Below the pieces are notes generated by a model, which did no database searches, was not told the DNA's origin, and saw only the letters and a program-made list of their open reading frames with translations. The position numbers and the translations under genes were made by a program. From assembly GCA_902494585.1 (NCBI GenBank), contig CABUUD010000068.1:1-9744 (forward strand): a stretch of 9,744 nt of DNA. Reading direction: 5' to 3'. Positions within the stretch are counted from its first letter, which is position 1. Every line of letters starts with the position of its first letter. Below, piece by piece: positions 1 to 6,459 of the stretch. This stretch comes from an uncultured Collinsella sp. GTDB taxonomy: Bacteria > Actinomycetota > Coriobacteriia > Coriobacteriales > Coriobacteriaceae.

Positions 1-35
1 CAGGACCTGACCGAGCGAAAATCGGGCCTACATTC

Positions 36-57
36 CTCCCCGGCGGGACAGGGAGAG
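36..57 (+). promoter_or_regulatory. valS ribosome binding site, possibly masked by a short hairpin
   Basis: The Shine-Dalgarno sequence GGGAGA (51-56) sits 5 nt before the ATG at 62. CTCCC at 36-40 is complementary to GGGAG at 51-55, so a 5-bp stem with a 10-nt loop could cover the site. A second short hairpin, CCGA (11-14) with TCGG (22-25), lies upstream. This resembles the logic of translational leaders in Actinobacteria, but no T-box discriminator or antisequestrator motif is visible in the 61 bases available and the leader is cut off by the window edge. The ribosome binding site is well supported; the masking stem is only a possibility. Confidence 0.4.
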
Positions 58-61
58 ATAT

Positions 62-2758
62 ATGGAAGAGATGCCCAAGAACTACGATCCGTCGACCAAC
101 GAGCCGGCGATCCTGCAGAAGTGGCTCGACGGCGGCTACTACAAGCGCCGTGAGGGCGTGGGCGACTGCACCGTCACCATTCCGCCTCCCAACGTGACCG
201 GCAAGCTCCACATGGGTCACGCCACCGACGACTCCATCCAGGACGCCATCATCCGTATGGCCCGCATGCGCGGCAATTCCACGCGCTGGGTGCTCGGAAC
301 CGATCACGCCGGTATCGCCACGCAGACCAAGGTCGACAAGAAGCTCAAGAGCGAGGGCATCAGCCGCCTGGAGATCGGTCGCGATAAGTTTGTCGACGCC
401 TGCTGGGACTGGACCCACGAGTACGGCGGCATCATCGTCGAGCAGATCAAGCGCATGGGTTGCTCCGTCGACTTCGACAACGAGCGCTTCACCATGGACG
501 AGGATTACGCACAGGCCGTGCGTAAGGTCTTCTGCGATTGGTACCACGACGGCCTGATCTACCGTGGCAAGCGTATCGTTAACTGGTGCCCCAACTGCAC
601 CACCGCCATCTCGGACGACGAGGCCGAGTACAAGGACGAGAAGGGCCACCTGTGGCACCTGCGCTACCCGCTGACCGAGCCGGTCAACGGCCAGGACTAC
701 ATCGTCGTCGCCACCACGCGCCCCGAGACCATGCTCGGCGACACGGGCGTCGCCGTCTCCCCGAAGGACCCCGAGAAGGCCGCCTTTGTGGGTAAGACCG
801 TCAAGCTCCCCATCGTCGACCGTGAGATCCCCATCTTTGAGGATTGGCACGTCGACGCCAACTTTGGCTCCGGCTTTGTCAAGGTCACTCCGGCTCACGA
901 CCCCAACGATTACGCCATGGGTCAGGCCCACGACCTGCCGCAGATCAATATCTTCGATGAGCACGCGGTAGTCGTCGAGGGCTACGGCGAGTTTACCGGC
1001 ATGAACCGCGACGAGTGCCGCGAGGCCGTCGTCAAGTGGTTTGAGGAGCATGGCCTGCTCGATCATGTCGAGGACCTCGATCACTCCGTCATGCACTGCT
1101 ACCGTTGCGACTCCGCGCTGGAGCCGTGGCTGTCCGAGCAGTGGTTCGTGGCCGTCGACAAGCTCAAGGGGCCGGCGCTCGACGCCGTCAACTCCGGCAA
1201 GGTCACCTTCCACCCCGCGCGCTGGACGCAGACCTACACCACTTGGATGGAAAACCTTAAGGACTGGTGCATCAGCCGCCAGCTGTGGTGGGGCCACCGC
1301 ATCCCCGTGTTCTACTGCGAGGACTGCGGCTGGGAGGACGCTCTGACCGAGGACACCGACGTGTGCCCCAAGTGCGGCGGCCATCACGTGCATCAGGACG
1401 AGAACGTGCTGGACACCTGGTTTAGCTCGCAGCTGTGGACCTTCGCCACGCAGGGCTGGCCGCAAAAGCCGGAGCTGCTCGAGGGCCATCACCCCACGAC
1501 GGCGCTCGTCACTGCGCGCGACATCATCGCGCTGTGGGTCGCCCGCATGGTCATGAGCTCGCTGTACTTCCTGGACGAGGTGCCGTTTAAGGACGTCGTC
1601 ATCTACCCGACGATCCTTGCCAAGGACGGCAGCCGCATGTCCAAGTCCAAGGGCAACGGCGTTGACCCCATGGACCTTATTGGCATGTACGGCGCCGACG
1701 CCATGCGCTTTAACCTGCTCACGCTGTGCACCAACAACCAGGACGTCAAGTTCGACGCGAACATCGACAAGAAGACCAAGAAGCTCATCGACAGCCCGCG
1801 CACCGAGCAGGCCAAGTCGTTTGTGACCAAGATCTGGAACGCCAGCCGCTTCCTGCTTATGAACATGGAAGGCTACACGCCCGGCGAGCCCGTCGTGGAG
1901 ACGCCGGCCGACGCCTGGATGTTCAGCCGCCTGGCCAAGGCCGTGAAGATGGTCACCGAGGGTATTGAGAACTACACCTTTGGCGATATGGCTCGCGGCG
2001 TGCAGCAGTTCTTCTGGAATGAGGTCTGCGACTGGTACGTCGAGGTTACCAAGGCCCGCCTGAAGGGCGAGGGCCGTCTGCAGGCGCAGCGCAACCTGAT
2101 CTTTGTGCTCGACACCTCCATTCGCCTGATGCACCCGCTCATGCCGTTTGTCACCGAGGAGATCTGGGACAACATGCCGGCGAGCGTGCTCGACCTGGAT
2201 GCCGAGGGCAACGTTGACCGCGCCGAGGCGCTCATGATCGCCAAGTGGCCCGAGCCCGCCGACTACGCCAAGTATGTCGACGAGGACGCCGAGCGCGCGT
2301 TTGAGCTGTGCCGTACCGTCGTGTCTGCCGCCCGTGCCACCCGTTCTCGTTATCGCTTGAGCCCCAAGGCAGAGCTCGACGTAGTCGTGCGTGCCGGTGC
2401 CGAGGATATCGAGAAGCTCGAGAGCCTGCGTTCGACCATCGAGCCGCTGGCAAACACTGCCTCGCTGGTCATGGGTACCGACGTCGAGAAGCCGGCTGCG
2501 AGTATCGCCGTGGTCGACAGCGGCGTCGAGGTCTTTGTGGTGCTCGAGGGCAAGGTCGACCTTTCGGCCGAGAAGGCGCGCCTGGAGAAGGAGATCGCCG
2601 CGGCCCAGAAGGAGCTTGCCGGCTGCGAGAAGACACTGGCCAACGAGGGCTTTGTGGCCAAGGCCGCGCCCGCCGTGGTCCAGAAGAAGAGGGACCGTGC
2701 AGCTGAGCTCAAGGAGATCCTGGCGGCACTGACTGCTCAGGTTGCTGACTTCTCGTAG
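62..2758 (+). CDS. valS: Valyl-tRNA synthetase (ValRS)
   Basis: Cytoplasmic class I aminoacyl-tRNA synthetase that charges tRNA-Val with valine and hydrolyses mischarged Thr-tRNA. The product is 898 aa, a normal full length for bacterial ValRS. Visible motifs are PPPNVTGKLHMGHA with the HIGH-type signature HMGH at residues 50-53; the CP1 editing-domain signature TTRPETM at 218-224; a zinc-ribbon-like pair C419/C422 and C435/C438; and the KMSKS loop as RMSKS at 525-529. An anticodon-binding helical domain follows at roughly 620-760. The last 67 residues (832-898, starting VDLSAEK) are charged and Ala/Leu/Lys rich, as in the C-terminal coiled-coil arm that contacts tRNA in this family. ATG 62 has a good ribosome binding site; the in-frame ATG at 71 does not. 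Codon use is strongly GC-ending, consistent with high expression. Nothing is missing or truncated. Identity is essentially certain. Confidence 0.98.
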   Translation: MEEMPKNYDPSTNEPAILQKWLDGGYYKRREGVGDCTVTIPPPNVTGKLHMGHATDDSIQDAIIRMARMRGNSTRWVLGTDHAGIATQTKVDKKLKSEGISRLEIGRDKFVDACWDWTHEYGGIIVEQIKRMGCSVDFDNERFTMDEDYAQAVRKVFCDWYHDGLIYRGKRIVNWCPNCTTAISDDEAEYKDEKGHLWHLRYPLTEPVNGQDYIVVATTRPETMLGDTGVAVSPKDPEKAAFVGKTVKLPIVDREIPIFEDWHVDANFGSGFVKVTPAHDPNDYAMGQAHDLPQINIFDEHAVVVEGYGEFTGMNRDECREAVVKWFEEHGLLDHVEDLDHSVMHCYRCDSALEPWLSEQWFVAVDKLKGPALDAVNSGKVTFHPARWTQTYTTWMENLKDWCISRQLWWGHRIPVFYCEDCGWEDALTEDTDVCPKCGGHHVHQDENVLDTWFSSQLWTFATQGWPQKPELLEGHHPTTALVTARDIIALWVARMVMSSLYFLDEVPFKDVVIYPTILAKDGSRMSKSKGNGVDPMDLIGMYGADAMRFNLLTLCTNNQDVKFDANIDKKTKKLIDSPRTEQAKSFVTKIWNASRFLLMNMEGYTPGEPVVETPADAWMFSRLAKAVKMVTEGIENYTFGDMARGVQQFFWNEVCDWYVEVTKARLKGEGRLQAQRNLIFVLDTSIRLMHPLMPFVTEEIWDNMPASVLDLDAEGNVDRAEALMIAKWPEPADYAKYVDEDAERAFELCRTVVSAARATRSRYRLSPKAELDVVVRAGAEDIEKLESLRSTIEPLANTASLVMGTDVEKPAASIAVVDSGVEVFVVLEGKVDLSAEKARLEKEIAAAQKELAGCEKTLANEGFVAKAAPAVVQKKRDRAAELKEILAALTAQVADFS

Positions 2759-2779
2759 GTCTAACTTGGGGGCGCGTCT

Positions 2780-2876
2780 CGATGCTTTGCTCTCCACTGC
2801 GGACAGTCCTGCGCAAGACGGACAGCACATTAAGTGCTGTCCTTTGCGTGCGGAACTTGCGGCGAGCAAAGCATCG
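2780..2876. repeat. Large nested inverted repeat after valS
   Basis: Outer arms CGATGCTTTGCTC (2780-2792) and GAGCAAAGCATCG (2864-2876) are a perfect 13-bp match. Inside, GGACAGCAC (2820-2828) and GTGCTGTCC (2834-2842) form a perfect 9-bp stem with loop ATTAA, extended by CGCAA (2812-2816) with TTGCG (2844-2848) across a small bulge. The whole would fold into a hairpin of about 97 nt starting 21 nt after the valS stop. No T-run follows either outer arm, so it is not a standard intrinsic terminator. It could protect the valS mRNA 3' end, or be a dispersed palindromic element. Confidence 0.7.
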
Positions 2877-2920
2877 GGCCGCTCCTAGTTCGTTTACGAT
2901 GTTGTCTGCATCTGCCCGGT

Positions 2921-2942
2921 AGGGCCACTTGGTCGTGGCCTT
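2921..2942. other. Small hairpin in the valS-folC spacer
   Basis: AGGGCCAC (2921-2928) pairs with GTGGCCTT (2935-2942) around the loop TTGGTC, giving six Watson-Crick pairs, one G-T wobble and a closing A-T. Only a weak T-containing stretch follows, so its role as a terminator is doubtful. Confidence 0.35.
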
Positions 2943-2983
2943 GATTCTGCTGCAAAGCGGTGTTTGGCTGATATTTTGAATGG

Positions 2984-3016
2984 GAGGGGCTCGTTGTTGC
3001 TTACGGGCCTCTTTTT
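2984..3016 (+). terminator. Probable intrinsic terminator or attenuator just before folC
   Basis: GAGG (2984-2987) pairs with CCTC (3008-3011). After a GG bulge, CTCGT (2990-2994) pairs with ACGGG (3003-3007), including one wobble. The stem is followed directly by five T residues at 3012-3016. It ends only 5 nt before the folC ribosome binding site. It could stop valS read-through, or, if folC is transcribed from further upstream, act as an attenuator. The bulged stem lowers confidence. Confidence 0.5.
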
Positions 3017-3021
3017 ATGTT

Positions 3022-3028
3022 GAGGGGA
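3022..3028 (+). promoter_or_regulatory. folC ribosome binding site that fixes the start
   Basis: GAGGGGA lies 8 nt upstream of the ATG at 3037 and supports that start over the in-frame ATG at 2980, whose extra 19 codons would run through the terminator-like hairpin and this site. Confidence 0.8.
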
Positions 3029-3036
3029 CTTTGGCT

Positions 3037-4380
3037 ATGGCAAAGCGTTCTGGGTTGTATTCGGTGCCGTTTGAGGTTCCGGAGCTCTCTTTTGATGAGG
3101 CTGTTGCACTTGCGGCCGATACGGGCAAGATTGCGCGTTATTCCACGCCGCTGCTCGAGACCGTCGTCGAGATGCTCGATGAGCTTGGTCGTCCTGACGA
3201 GTTCTATGATTGCGTCCAGATAGCCGGTACCAATGGAAAGACCTCGACGACGCGATTCTCGGCTGCCATTCTTCGTGGTGAGGGCCTTAAGACGGCACTC
3301 TTTACGTCGCCTCATCTGGTGCGCTATCCCGAGCGTATGGAGATTGACGGAAAGGTCGTTTCGGACGAGGTCTTTGCCCACGGTGTCTCTGCGGCGTATG
3401 AGGCAGGTCGTCGTCTCAACGCACGTCGTGAGGCGGCGGGCGAGGAGCTCCGTTCTATTACGCCCTTCGATCTTTTGTCCGTGGCTGGTTTGACTATGTT
3501 TGCCGAGGCTTGCGTGGACGTGGCCGTGCTTGAGGTTGGCATGGGCGGACGCTGGGATGCTACGAGCGCGACCGATCCCGTGGCCGTCGCCATTACGGGC
3601 ATTGGACTCGACCATACGAAGGTCCTTGGCGATACGCTCGAGGCCATTGCGGGGGAGAAGGCTGCGGTTATTAAGCCTGGGCGCTTGGTTGTTTTGGGTG
3701 AGGGCACGCATGAGGCGAGTGTTCAGTGTGTGATGGATGCCCGTTGCCGTGAGTGCGGCGTAGTACCGCTCGTGGTGAGCCATACGACGACCAAACTTCC
3801 GGCACACGTGGGCGATACGGTGGAGTTTAGCTGCACCACGCCGCGTGCGATCTATACGTCGAGCATGGTCAAGCCGGCCTATCAGCCGCAGAATGCCGCG
3901 TGCGCGATTATGCTGTGCGAGGGCTATCTGGGTCGTGAGCTCGGCCATGAGGCGCTCGCCGCTTCGCTTATGGGCTGCCCCACGCCGGGTCGCTTTGATG
4001 TGCTGGGAACCGATCCGCTCAAGCTGATCGATGCCTGCCATAACCCCCAGAGCTGCGAGAACTTTGTGAGCGCGCTGGACGAGATCGATCCGTGCGTAGA
4101 GAATCGCCCCACGCTGCTGTGCGCCGCGCTGGCAGACAAGGACGTGGCTGGCATCGTCGACGTGCTGATTCCAGCCTTCCCGCGCGTGGTTGTGACGCAG
4201 ACCGATTCCGACCGCGCCCTGCCGGCGGAGGAACTCGCCGCCCTTGTGGACGCCGATAAACTTGCGGGTATGTATCCCAGCGTATCCGAGGCCCTTGCAG
4301 CCCTCGATGCCGCGGGCGAGTCCTTCGTAGCAGCCGGCACCATCACCCTAGCCGGCGAAGTAGCCGGCCTGCTGCGCTAG
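3037..4380 (+). CDS. folC: Folylpolyglutamate synthase / dihydrofolate synthase family (FolC)
   Basis: ATP-dependent Mur-ligase-family enzyme that adds glutamate to folates and, in many bacteria, also makes dihydrofolate from dihydropteroate. The product is 447 aa, typical for the family. Motifs are the P-loop QIAGTNGKTS (GTNGKTS at 64-70); EVGMGGRWDATS at 166-177; GLDHTKVLGDTLEAIAGEKAA from 190 with the conserved His at 193 and Lys at 208; PGRFDVLG at 317-324, which opens the C-terminal domain; and DACHNP at 332-337. Mur-ligase amino-acid-adding enzymes are excluded by the FolC-type spacing and the DACHNP motif. The first half uses more T-ending codons than valS or the second half of the gene, a visible but unexplained shift. 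It may be served by its own promoter; none with a good -35/-10 pair was found. Whether the enzyme is bifunctional cannot be told from sequence alone. Confidence 0.95.
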   Translation: MAKRSGLYSVPFEVPELSFDEAVALAADTGKIARYSTPLLETVVEMLDELGRPDEFYDCVQIAGTNGKTSTTRFSAAILRGEGLKTALFTSPHLVRYPERMEIDGKVVSDEVFAHGVSAAYEAGRRLNARREAAGEELRSITPFDLLSVAGLTMFAEACVDVAVLEVGMGGRWDATSATDPVAVAITGIGLDHTKVLGDTLEAIAGEKAAVIKPGRLVVLGEGTHEASVQCVMDARCRECGVVPLVVSHTTTKLPAHVGDTVEFSCTTPRAIYTSSMVKPAYQPQNAACAIMLCEGYLGRELGHEALAASLMGCPTPGRFDVLGTDPLKLIDACHNPQSCENFVSALDEIDPCVENRPTLLCAALADKDVAGIVDVLIPAFPRVVVTQTDSDRALPAEELAALVDADKLAGMYPSVSEALAALDAAGESFVAAGTITLAGEVAGLLR

Positions 4381-4394
4381 CCCATCCCCTCATC

Positions 4395-4461
4395 AGTTGC
4401 GGTGAAATAGTTCCTGTTTTTGGGTTCTAGCAGCCCATCCAGGAACTATTCCACCGCAACT
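4395..4461. repeat. 67-bp palindromic element, copy 1 (between convergent genes)
   Basis: The 22-bp arms at 4395-4416 and 4440-4461 (left arm begins AGTTGCGGTGAAATAG) are inverted repeats with one mismatch. The 23-nt loop holds a small stem, TGGG (4421-4424) with CCCA (4434-4437). It starts 15 nt after the folC stop and lies 25 nt from the end of the convergent peptidase gene. No U-tract follows on either strand, so it is not a classic terminator although its position suggests a 3'-end role. A second copy in the opposite orientation is at 5933-5999; arms of the two copies match at 43 of 44 positions. Confidence 0.9.
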
Positions 4462-4485
4462 TAGTTTGGGGGCTTGGGGACCAGG

Positions 4486-5574
4486 CTATTCTAGGCGGAA
4501 TGGGTCGTGAGGGTAGGCGTTGAGAATCTCGACGCCGGTCTCGGTGACGAGGGCCAAGTCCTCGATGCGGACGCCGGTACGGCCGGGGAGGTAGATGCCC
4601 GGCTCGATGGAGAACGTCATGCCCGGCTCTACGACCTGCTCGTTGACGAGTGAAACGTCGCCCGGCTCGTGGTCCTGCAGGCCGATTGAGTGCCCCAGGC
4701 GATGTGTAAAGTACTGCCCATAGCCCGCATCCTCAATCACGTCGCGCGCGGCGCGGTCCAGGTCACACATGCGCACACCCGGTGCGATGAGCGCCTCGGC
4801 GGCCTCGTTGGCGCGGCGCACGATGTCGTAGATGTGTGCCGTCTCCTCGTCCGGCTCGCCCCAAAAGAACGTGCGTGTCATGTCCGAGCAGTATTTGTTA
4901 TGACGCCCGCCAATGTCGAACAGCACCACGTCGCCGCGCTTGAGTACCGTATCGTCGGGCTCGTGGTGCGGGTCGCCGGCGTTGGCGCCAAAGCTCACGA
5001 TGGGCGGAAAGCTAAAGCCCTCGCAGCCGTGATTGCGGTACAGACTGAGCATCTGATCGGCAATTTCGCGCTCCGTTACACCTTCGTGGACGAGCTTGAT
5101 CGCGTCGGCCATCACGGCGTCGTTGGCGGCCGAAGATGCACGCATGAGTTCCTGCTCGGCGGCATCCTTGTAGGTGCGCGCGGCGGTGACGGCAAAGTCG
5201 CCCAGGAAGAACTCGCTTGCGGCGTGGCGCTCCATGAGCGGCATCAAAAAGCCGGAGCGCATGACGGTGTCGATGCCGAGTGGTTTGGTCGGATCGACCT
5301 CGCGAGCGATGGCGTCGGTCACGACGTCGGTATCGGTGTGGTAGGCAACGCGCGCATTGTCATACTCGGGCAGCTGATGCAGCGCGTTGACTAGGATCAC
5401 CGGCTCGGCGCCGCGCGCGAGCAGCACACCGCAAAAACGCTCGAACATATCGGCATAAAAGCCGGTCAGGTAATAGATTGACCACGGGTCGTTTACGAGC
5501 AGCTGTGCGCCGGGGTGCTGAGCCTCGAGCGCATCGAGCACGCGCGCCGCACGCTGGTCATCGACATGTGCCAT
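4486..5574 (-). CDS. M24-family Xaa-Pro peptidase (PepQ/PepP-like)
   Basis: Cytoplasmic dinuclear-metal peptidase expected to cleave X-Pro bonds in peptides or dipeptides. From the chosen start the product is 362 aa: a creatinase-like N-terminal domain (about 1-135) followed by the pita-bread catalytic domain (about 140-355). All five metal ligands are visible: D220 in VVLFDIGG, D231 in CSDMTRTF, H295 in HRLGHSIGL, E324 in FSIEPGIY and E338 in VRIEDLAL. DPHHEP at 201-206 matches the conserved PHH substrate loop. The ATG at 5574 is preferred because AAAGGA lies about 7 nt upstream; a longer frame from 5622 adds 16 residues with no ribosome binding site. There is no signal peptide. It is monocistronic and convergent with folC. 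The sequence does not separate a dipeptidase (PepQ) from an aminopeptidase (PepP); the length is closer to short PepQ-type proteins. Confidence 0.92.
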   Translation of the reverse strand: MAHVDDQRAARVLDALEAQHPGAQLLVNDPWSIYYLTGFYADMFERFCGVLLARGAEPVILVNALHQLPEYDNARVAYHTDTDVVTDAIAREVDPTKPLGIDTVMRSGFLMPLMERHAASEFFLGDFAVTAARTYKDAAEQELMRASSAANDAVMADAIKLVHEGVTEREIADQMLSLYRNHGCEGFSFPPIVSFGANAGDPHHEPDDTVLKRGDVVLFDIGGRHNKYCSDMTRTFFWGEPDEETAHIYDIVRRANEAAEALIAPGVRMCDLDRAARDVIEDAGYGQYFTHRLGHSIGLQDHEPGDVSLVNEQVVEPGMTFSIEPGIYLPGRTGVRIEDLALVTETGVEILNAYPHDPFRLE

Positions 5575-5625
5575 GAAGCATCCTTTCGCTAGGGTGCCAC
5601 CATGGTATCCCAAGCCCGGCACATA

Positions 5626-5664
5626 GGGACGTTCCTTTTATGCCGACATTTTGGGACACTCCTT
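5626..5664. repeat. Short direct repeat upstream of the peptidase gene
   Basis: GGGACGTTCCTT (5626-5637) and GGGACACTCCTT (5653-5664) are 12-bp direct repeats with two differences and a 27-bp period, 52 bp and more upstream of the peptidase start. Nearby, GCATGG (5666-5671) and CCATGC (5684-5689) form a 6-bp inverted repeat. They could be operator half-sites for the peptidase gene or debris of repeat elements. No clear -35/-10 pair was found on the minus strand here. Confidence 0.4.
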
Positions 5665-5697
5665 GGCATGGTCACTCTGGCAACCATGCGGGCAAAA

Positions 5698-5727
5698 GTA
5701 GCTAAAAGAGGCCCGTCCCAAATGGGC
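5698..5727 (-). repeat. Terminator-like repeat, copy A
   Basis: Positions 5698-5722 match 6025-6049 at 23 of 25 bases (shared core GTAGCTAAAAGAG followed by CCCGTCCC). Read on the minus strand it gives GCCC (5727-5724) pairing with GGGC (5714-5711), then CTC and a TTTT run. The stem is only 4 bp, weaker than copy B at 6031-6065, because the upstream half is not conserved. It may be a degenerate terminator for whatever enters from the inverted-repeat element at 5734-5887. Confidence 0.45.
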
Positions 5728-5733
5728 TGCTTA

Positions 5734-5887
5734 CAAAACTATGGCGGATTACGGGGCTGGACCTGTATTGCTTGACCATGGAAATAATTGCGAATTTAAA
5801 ACCGCAGGTAGACGGCTTATCAAAAATCGAAAATTGCCGGTATGGATGGGGGTCTACGAATCGGCCCCGTAATCCGGCATAGTTTTG
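5734..5887. repeat. 154-bp element bounded by 24-bp inverted repeats
   Basis: The left arm (5734-5757, begins CAAAACTATGGCGGATTACG) and right arm (5864-5887, ends CATAGTTTTG) are inverted repeats with one mismatch in 24. Outside the arms, two further bases would pair after one mismatch. The 106-bp interior is visibly richer in A and T than the neighbouring genes and holds a short inverted pair, GTAGAC (5808-5813) and GTCTAC (5852-5857). No transposase and no clear target-site duplication are seen. The form fits a miniature inverted-repeat element or a structured RNA. A 68-codon minus-strand frame beginning with GTG crosses the element (5908 to 5702) but has no ribosome binding site and is not called as a gene. 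Confidence 0.75.
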
Positions 5888-5932
5888 AAATGACACTAAA
5901 GTAGACACAGGCTAAATACCGATTCCAAGGAT

Positions 5933-5999
5933 AGTTGCGGTGGAATAGTTCCTGGATGCCGGGGTTTTGGCGGAAATCAGGAACTATTTCACCGCAATT
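5933..5999. repeat. 67-bp palindromic element, copy 2 (inverted relative to copy 1)
   Basis: The arms at 5933-5954 and 5978-5999 (left arm begins AGTTGCGGTGGAATAG) pair with two differences in 22. The loop is again exactly 23 nt, but most loop bases differ from copy 1; a short GC stem such as CCG (5959-5961) with CGG (5971-5973) is still possible. Similarity continues for about 14 bp past the right arm (GAGGAGGGGCGGGG here, GATGAGGGGATGGG on the reverse strand next to copy 1). Like copy 1 it lies just beyond the 3' end of a transcription unit, here the three-gene operon. Confidence 0.9.
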
Positions 6000-6030
6000 G
6001 AGGAGGGGCGGGGTGGATGGCGGGGTAGCT

Positions 6031-6065
6031 AAAAGAGCCCCGTCCCTAATTAGCTACTTGGGCTC
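6031..6065 (-). terminator. Intrinsic terminator of the redox operon, overlapping the last codons (repeat copy B)
   Basis: On the minus strand GAGCCC (6065-6060) pairs with GGGCTC (6040-6035) around a 19-nt loop and is followed by TTTT (6034-6031). The upstream arm lies inside the coding sequence of the DUF1667 gene and the stop codon (6048-6046) lies in the loop. The downstream half is the same 25-bp sequence that recurs at 5698-5722. Confidence 0.65.
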
Positions 6066-6456
6066 GGTCGATGTCCATGCTGGCGATTAGGTTGATGTTG
6101 GTGTCTAGGAGGTTCTTTAGCACGACATCTCCCATGCGGATGGGAGCTTCGACGACCAGGCCGCGGATGAGGTCCATGGCTTGGGCGTGAAGTTCTAGCG
6201 GGATGGCTTCGGCCGTGCGCACGGGGAGCAGGGCTTCGTCGCCGCCGGAGACGGCCACGGTCGTCGTGAGCACGCGCATGGGGCAGGTGAGCTCCTGATG
6301 CGCGAACGTATCGCCGCGCGGGCAGTTGTTGCCGGTCACGGAGCGCACTTCCACCACGGCGCCATTGGCGTCGCGCTCCACCTCTACGGTCAGAAGGCAC
6401 TCGGATGGGCAGGTGGTGCAGTTGAACTGCAGCGTTTCGACCACGTTATCGCTCAT
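6046..6456 (-). CDS. DUF1667 (COG3862-type) cysteine-motif protein, third gene of the redox operon
   Basis: A 136-aa soluble protein of unknown biochemical function. The N-terminus has CTTCPSEC, giving C13, C16 and C20, followed by C45 in GNNCPRGD and C58 in LTCPMRVLTTTV. This five-cysteine layout and the later LPVRTAEAIPLE and PIRMGDVVLKNLL segments match what is known of DUF1667, which commonly sits with GlpA-like and FAD/NAD oxidoreductase genes. The cysteines suggest a zinc or Fe-S site, so a structural or electron-transfer subunit is inferred. The start is firm: GAGGAGG ends 8 nt before the ATG and lies inside the last codons of the preceding gene, whose stop is 3 nt away, implying translational coupling. 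The gene ends inside its own terminator. No membrane segment is present, so it does not replace the membrane anchor function of GlpC. Confidence 0.88.
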   Translation of the reverse strand: MSDNVVETLQFNCTTCPSECLLTVEVERDANGAVVEVRSVTGNNCPRGDTFAHQELTCPMRVLTTTVAVSGGDEALLPVRTAEAIPLELHAQAMDLIRGLVVEAPIRMGDVVLKNLLDTNINLIASMDIDRAQVAN

Positions 6457-6459
6457 AGT

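Noticed and set aside
1..61. T-box riboswitch in the valS leader
   Set aside because: No discriminator or antiterminator motif is visible and only 61 bases of leader are available, so it cannot be called.
2980..3036. Upstream in-frame start for folC adding 19 residues
   Set aside because: The extension runs through a terminator-like hairpin and the GAGGGGA ribosome binding site; the ATG at 3037 has ideal spacing.
3001..4041. 346-codon minus-strand frame over folC
   Set aside because: It lies opposite the conserved FolC motifs, is rich in Arg and His as expected from a shadow frame, and has no supporting domain.
4690..5394. 234-codon + strand frame over the Xaa-Pro peptidase
   Set aside because: It is a shadow of a gene whose five metal ligands are intact; no motif is seen in the translation.
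5575..5622. Upstream in-frame start for the M24 peptidase adding 16 residues
   Set aside because: No ribosome binding site precedes it, while AAAGGA is correctly placed before the ATG at 5574.
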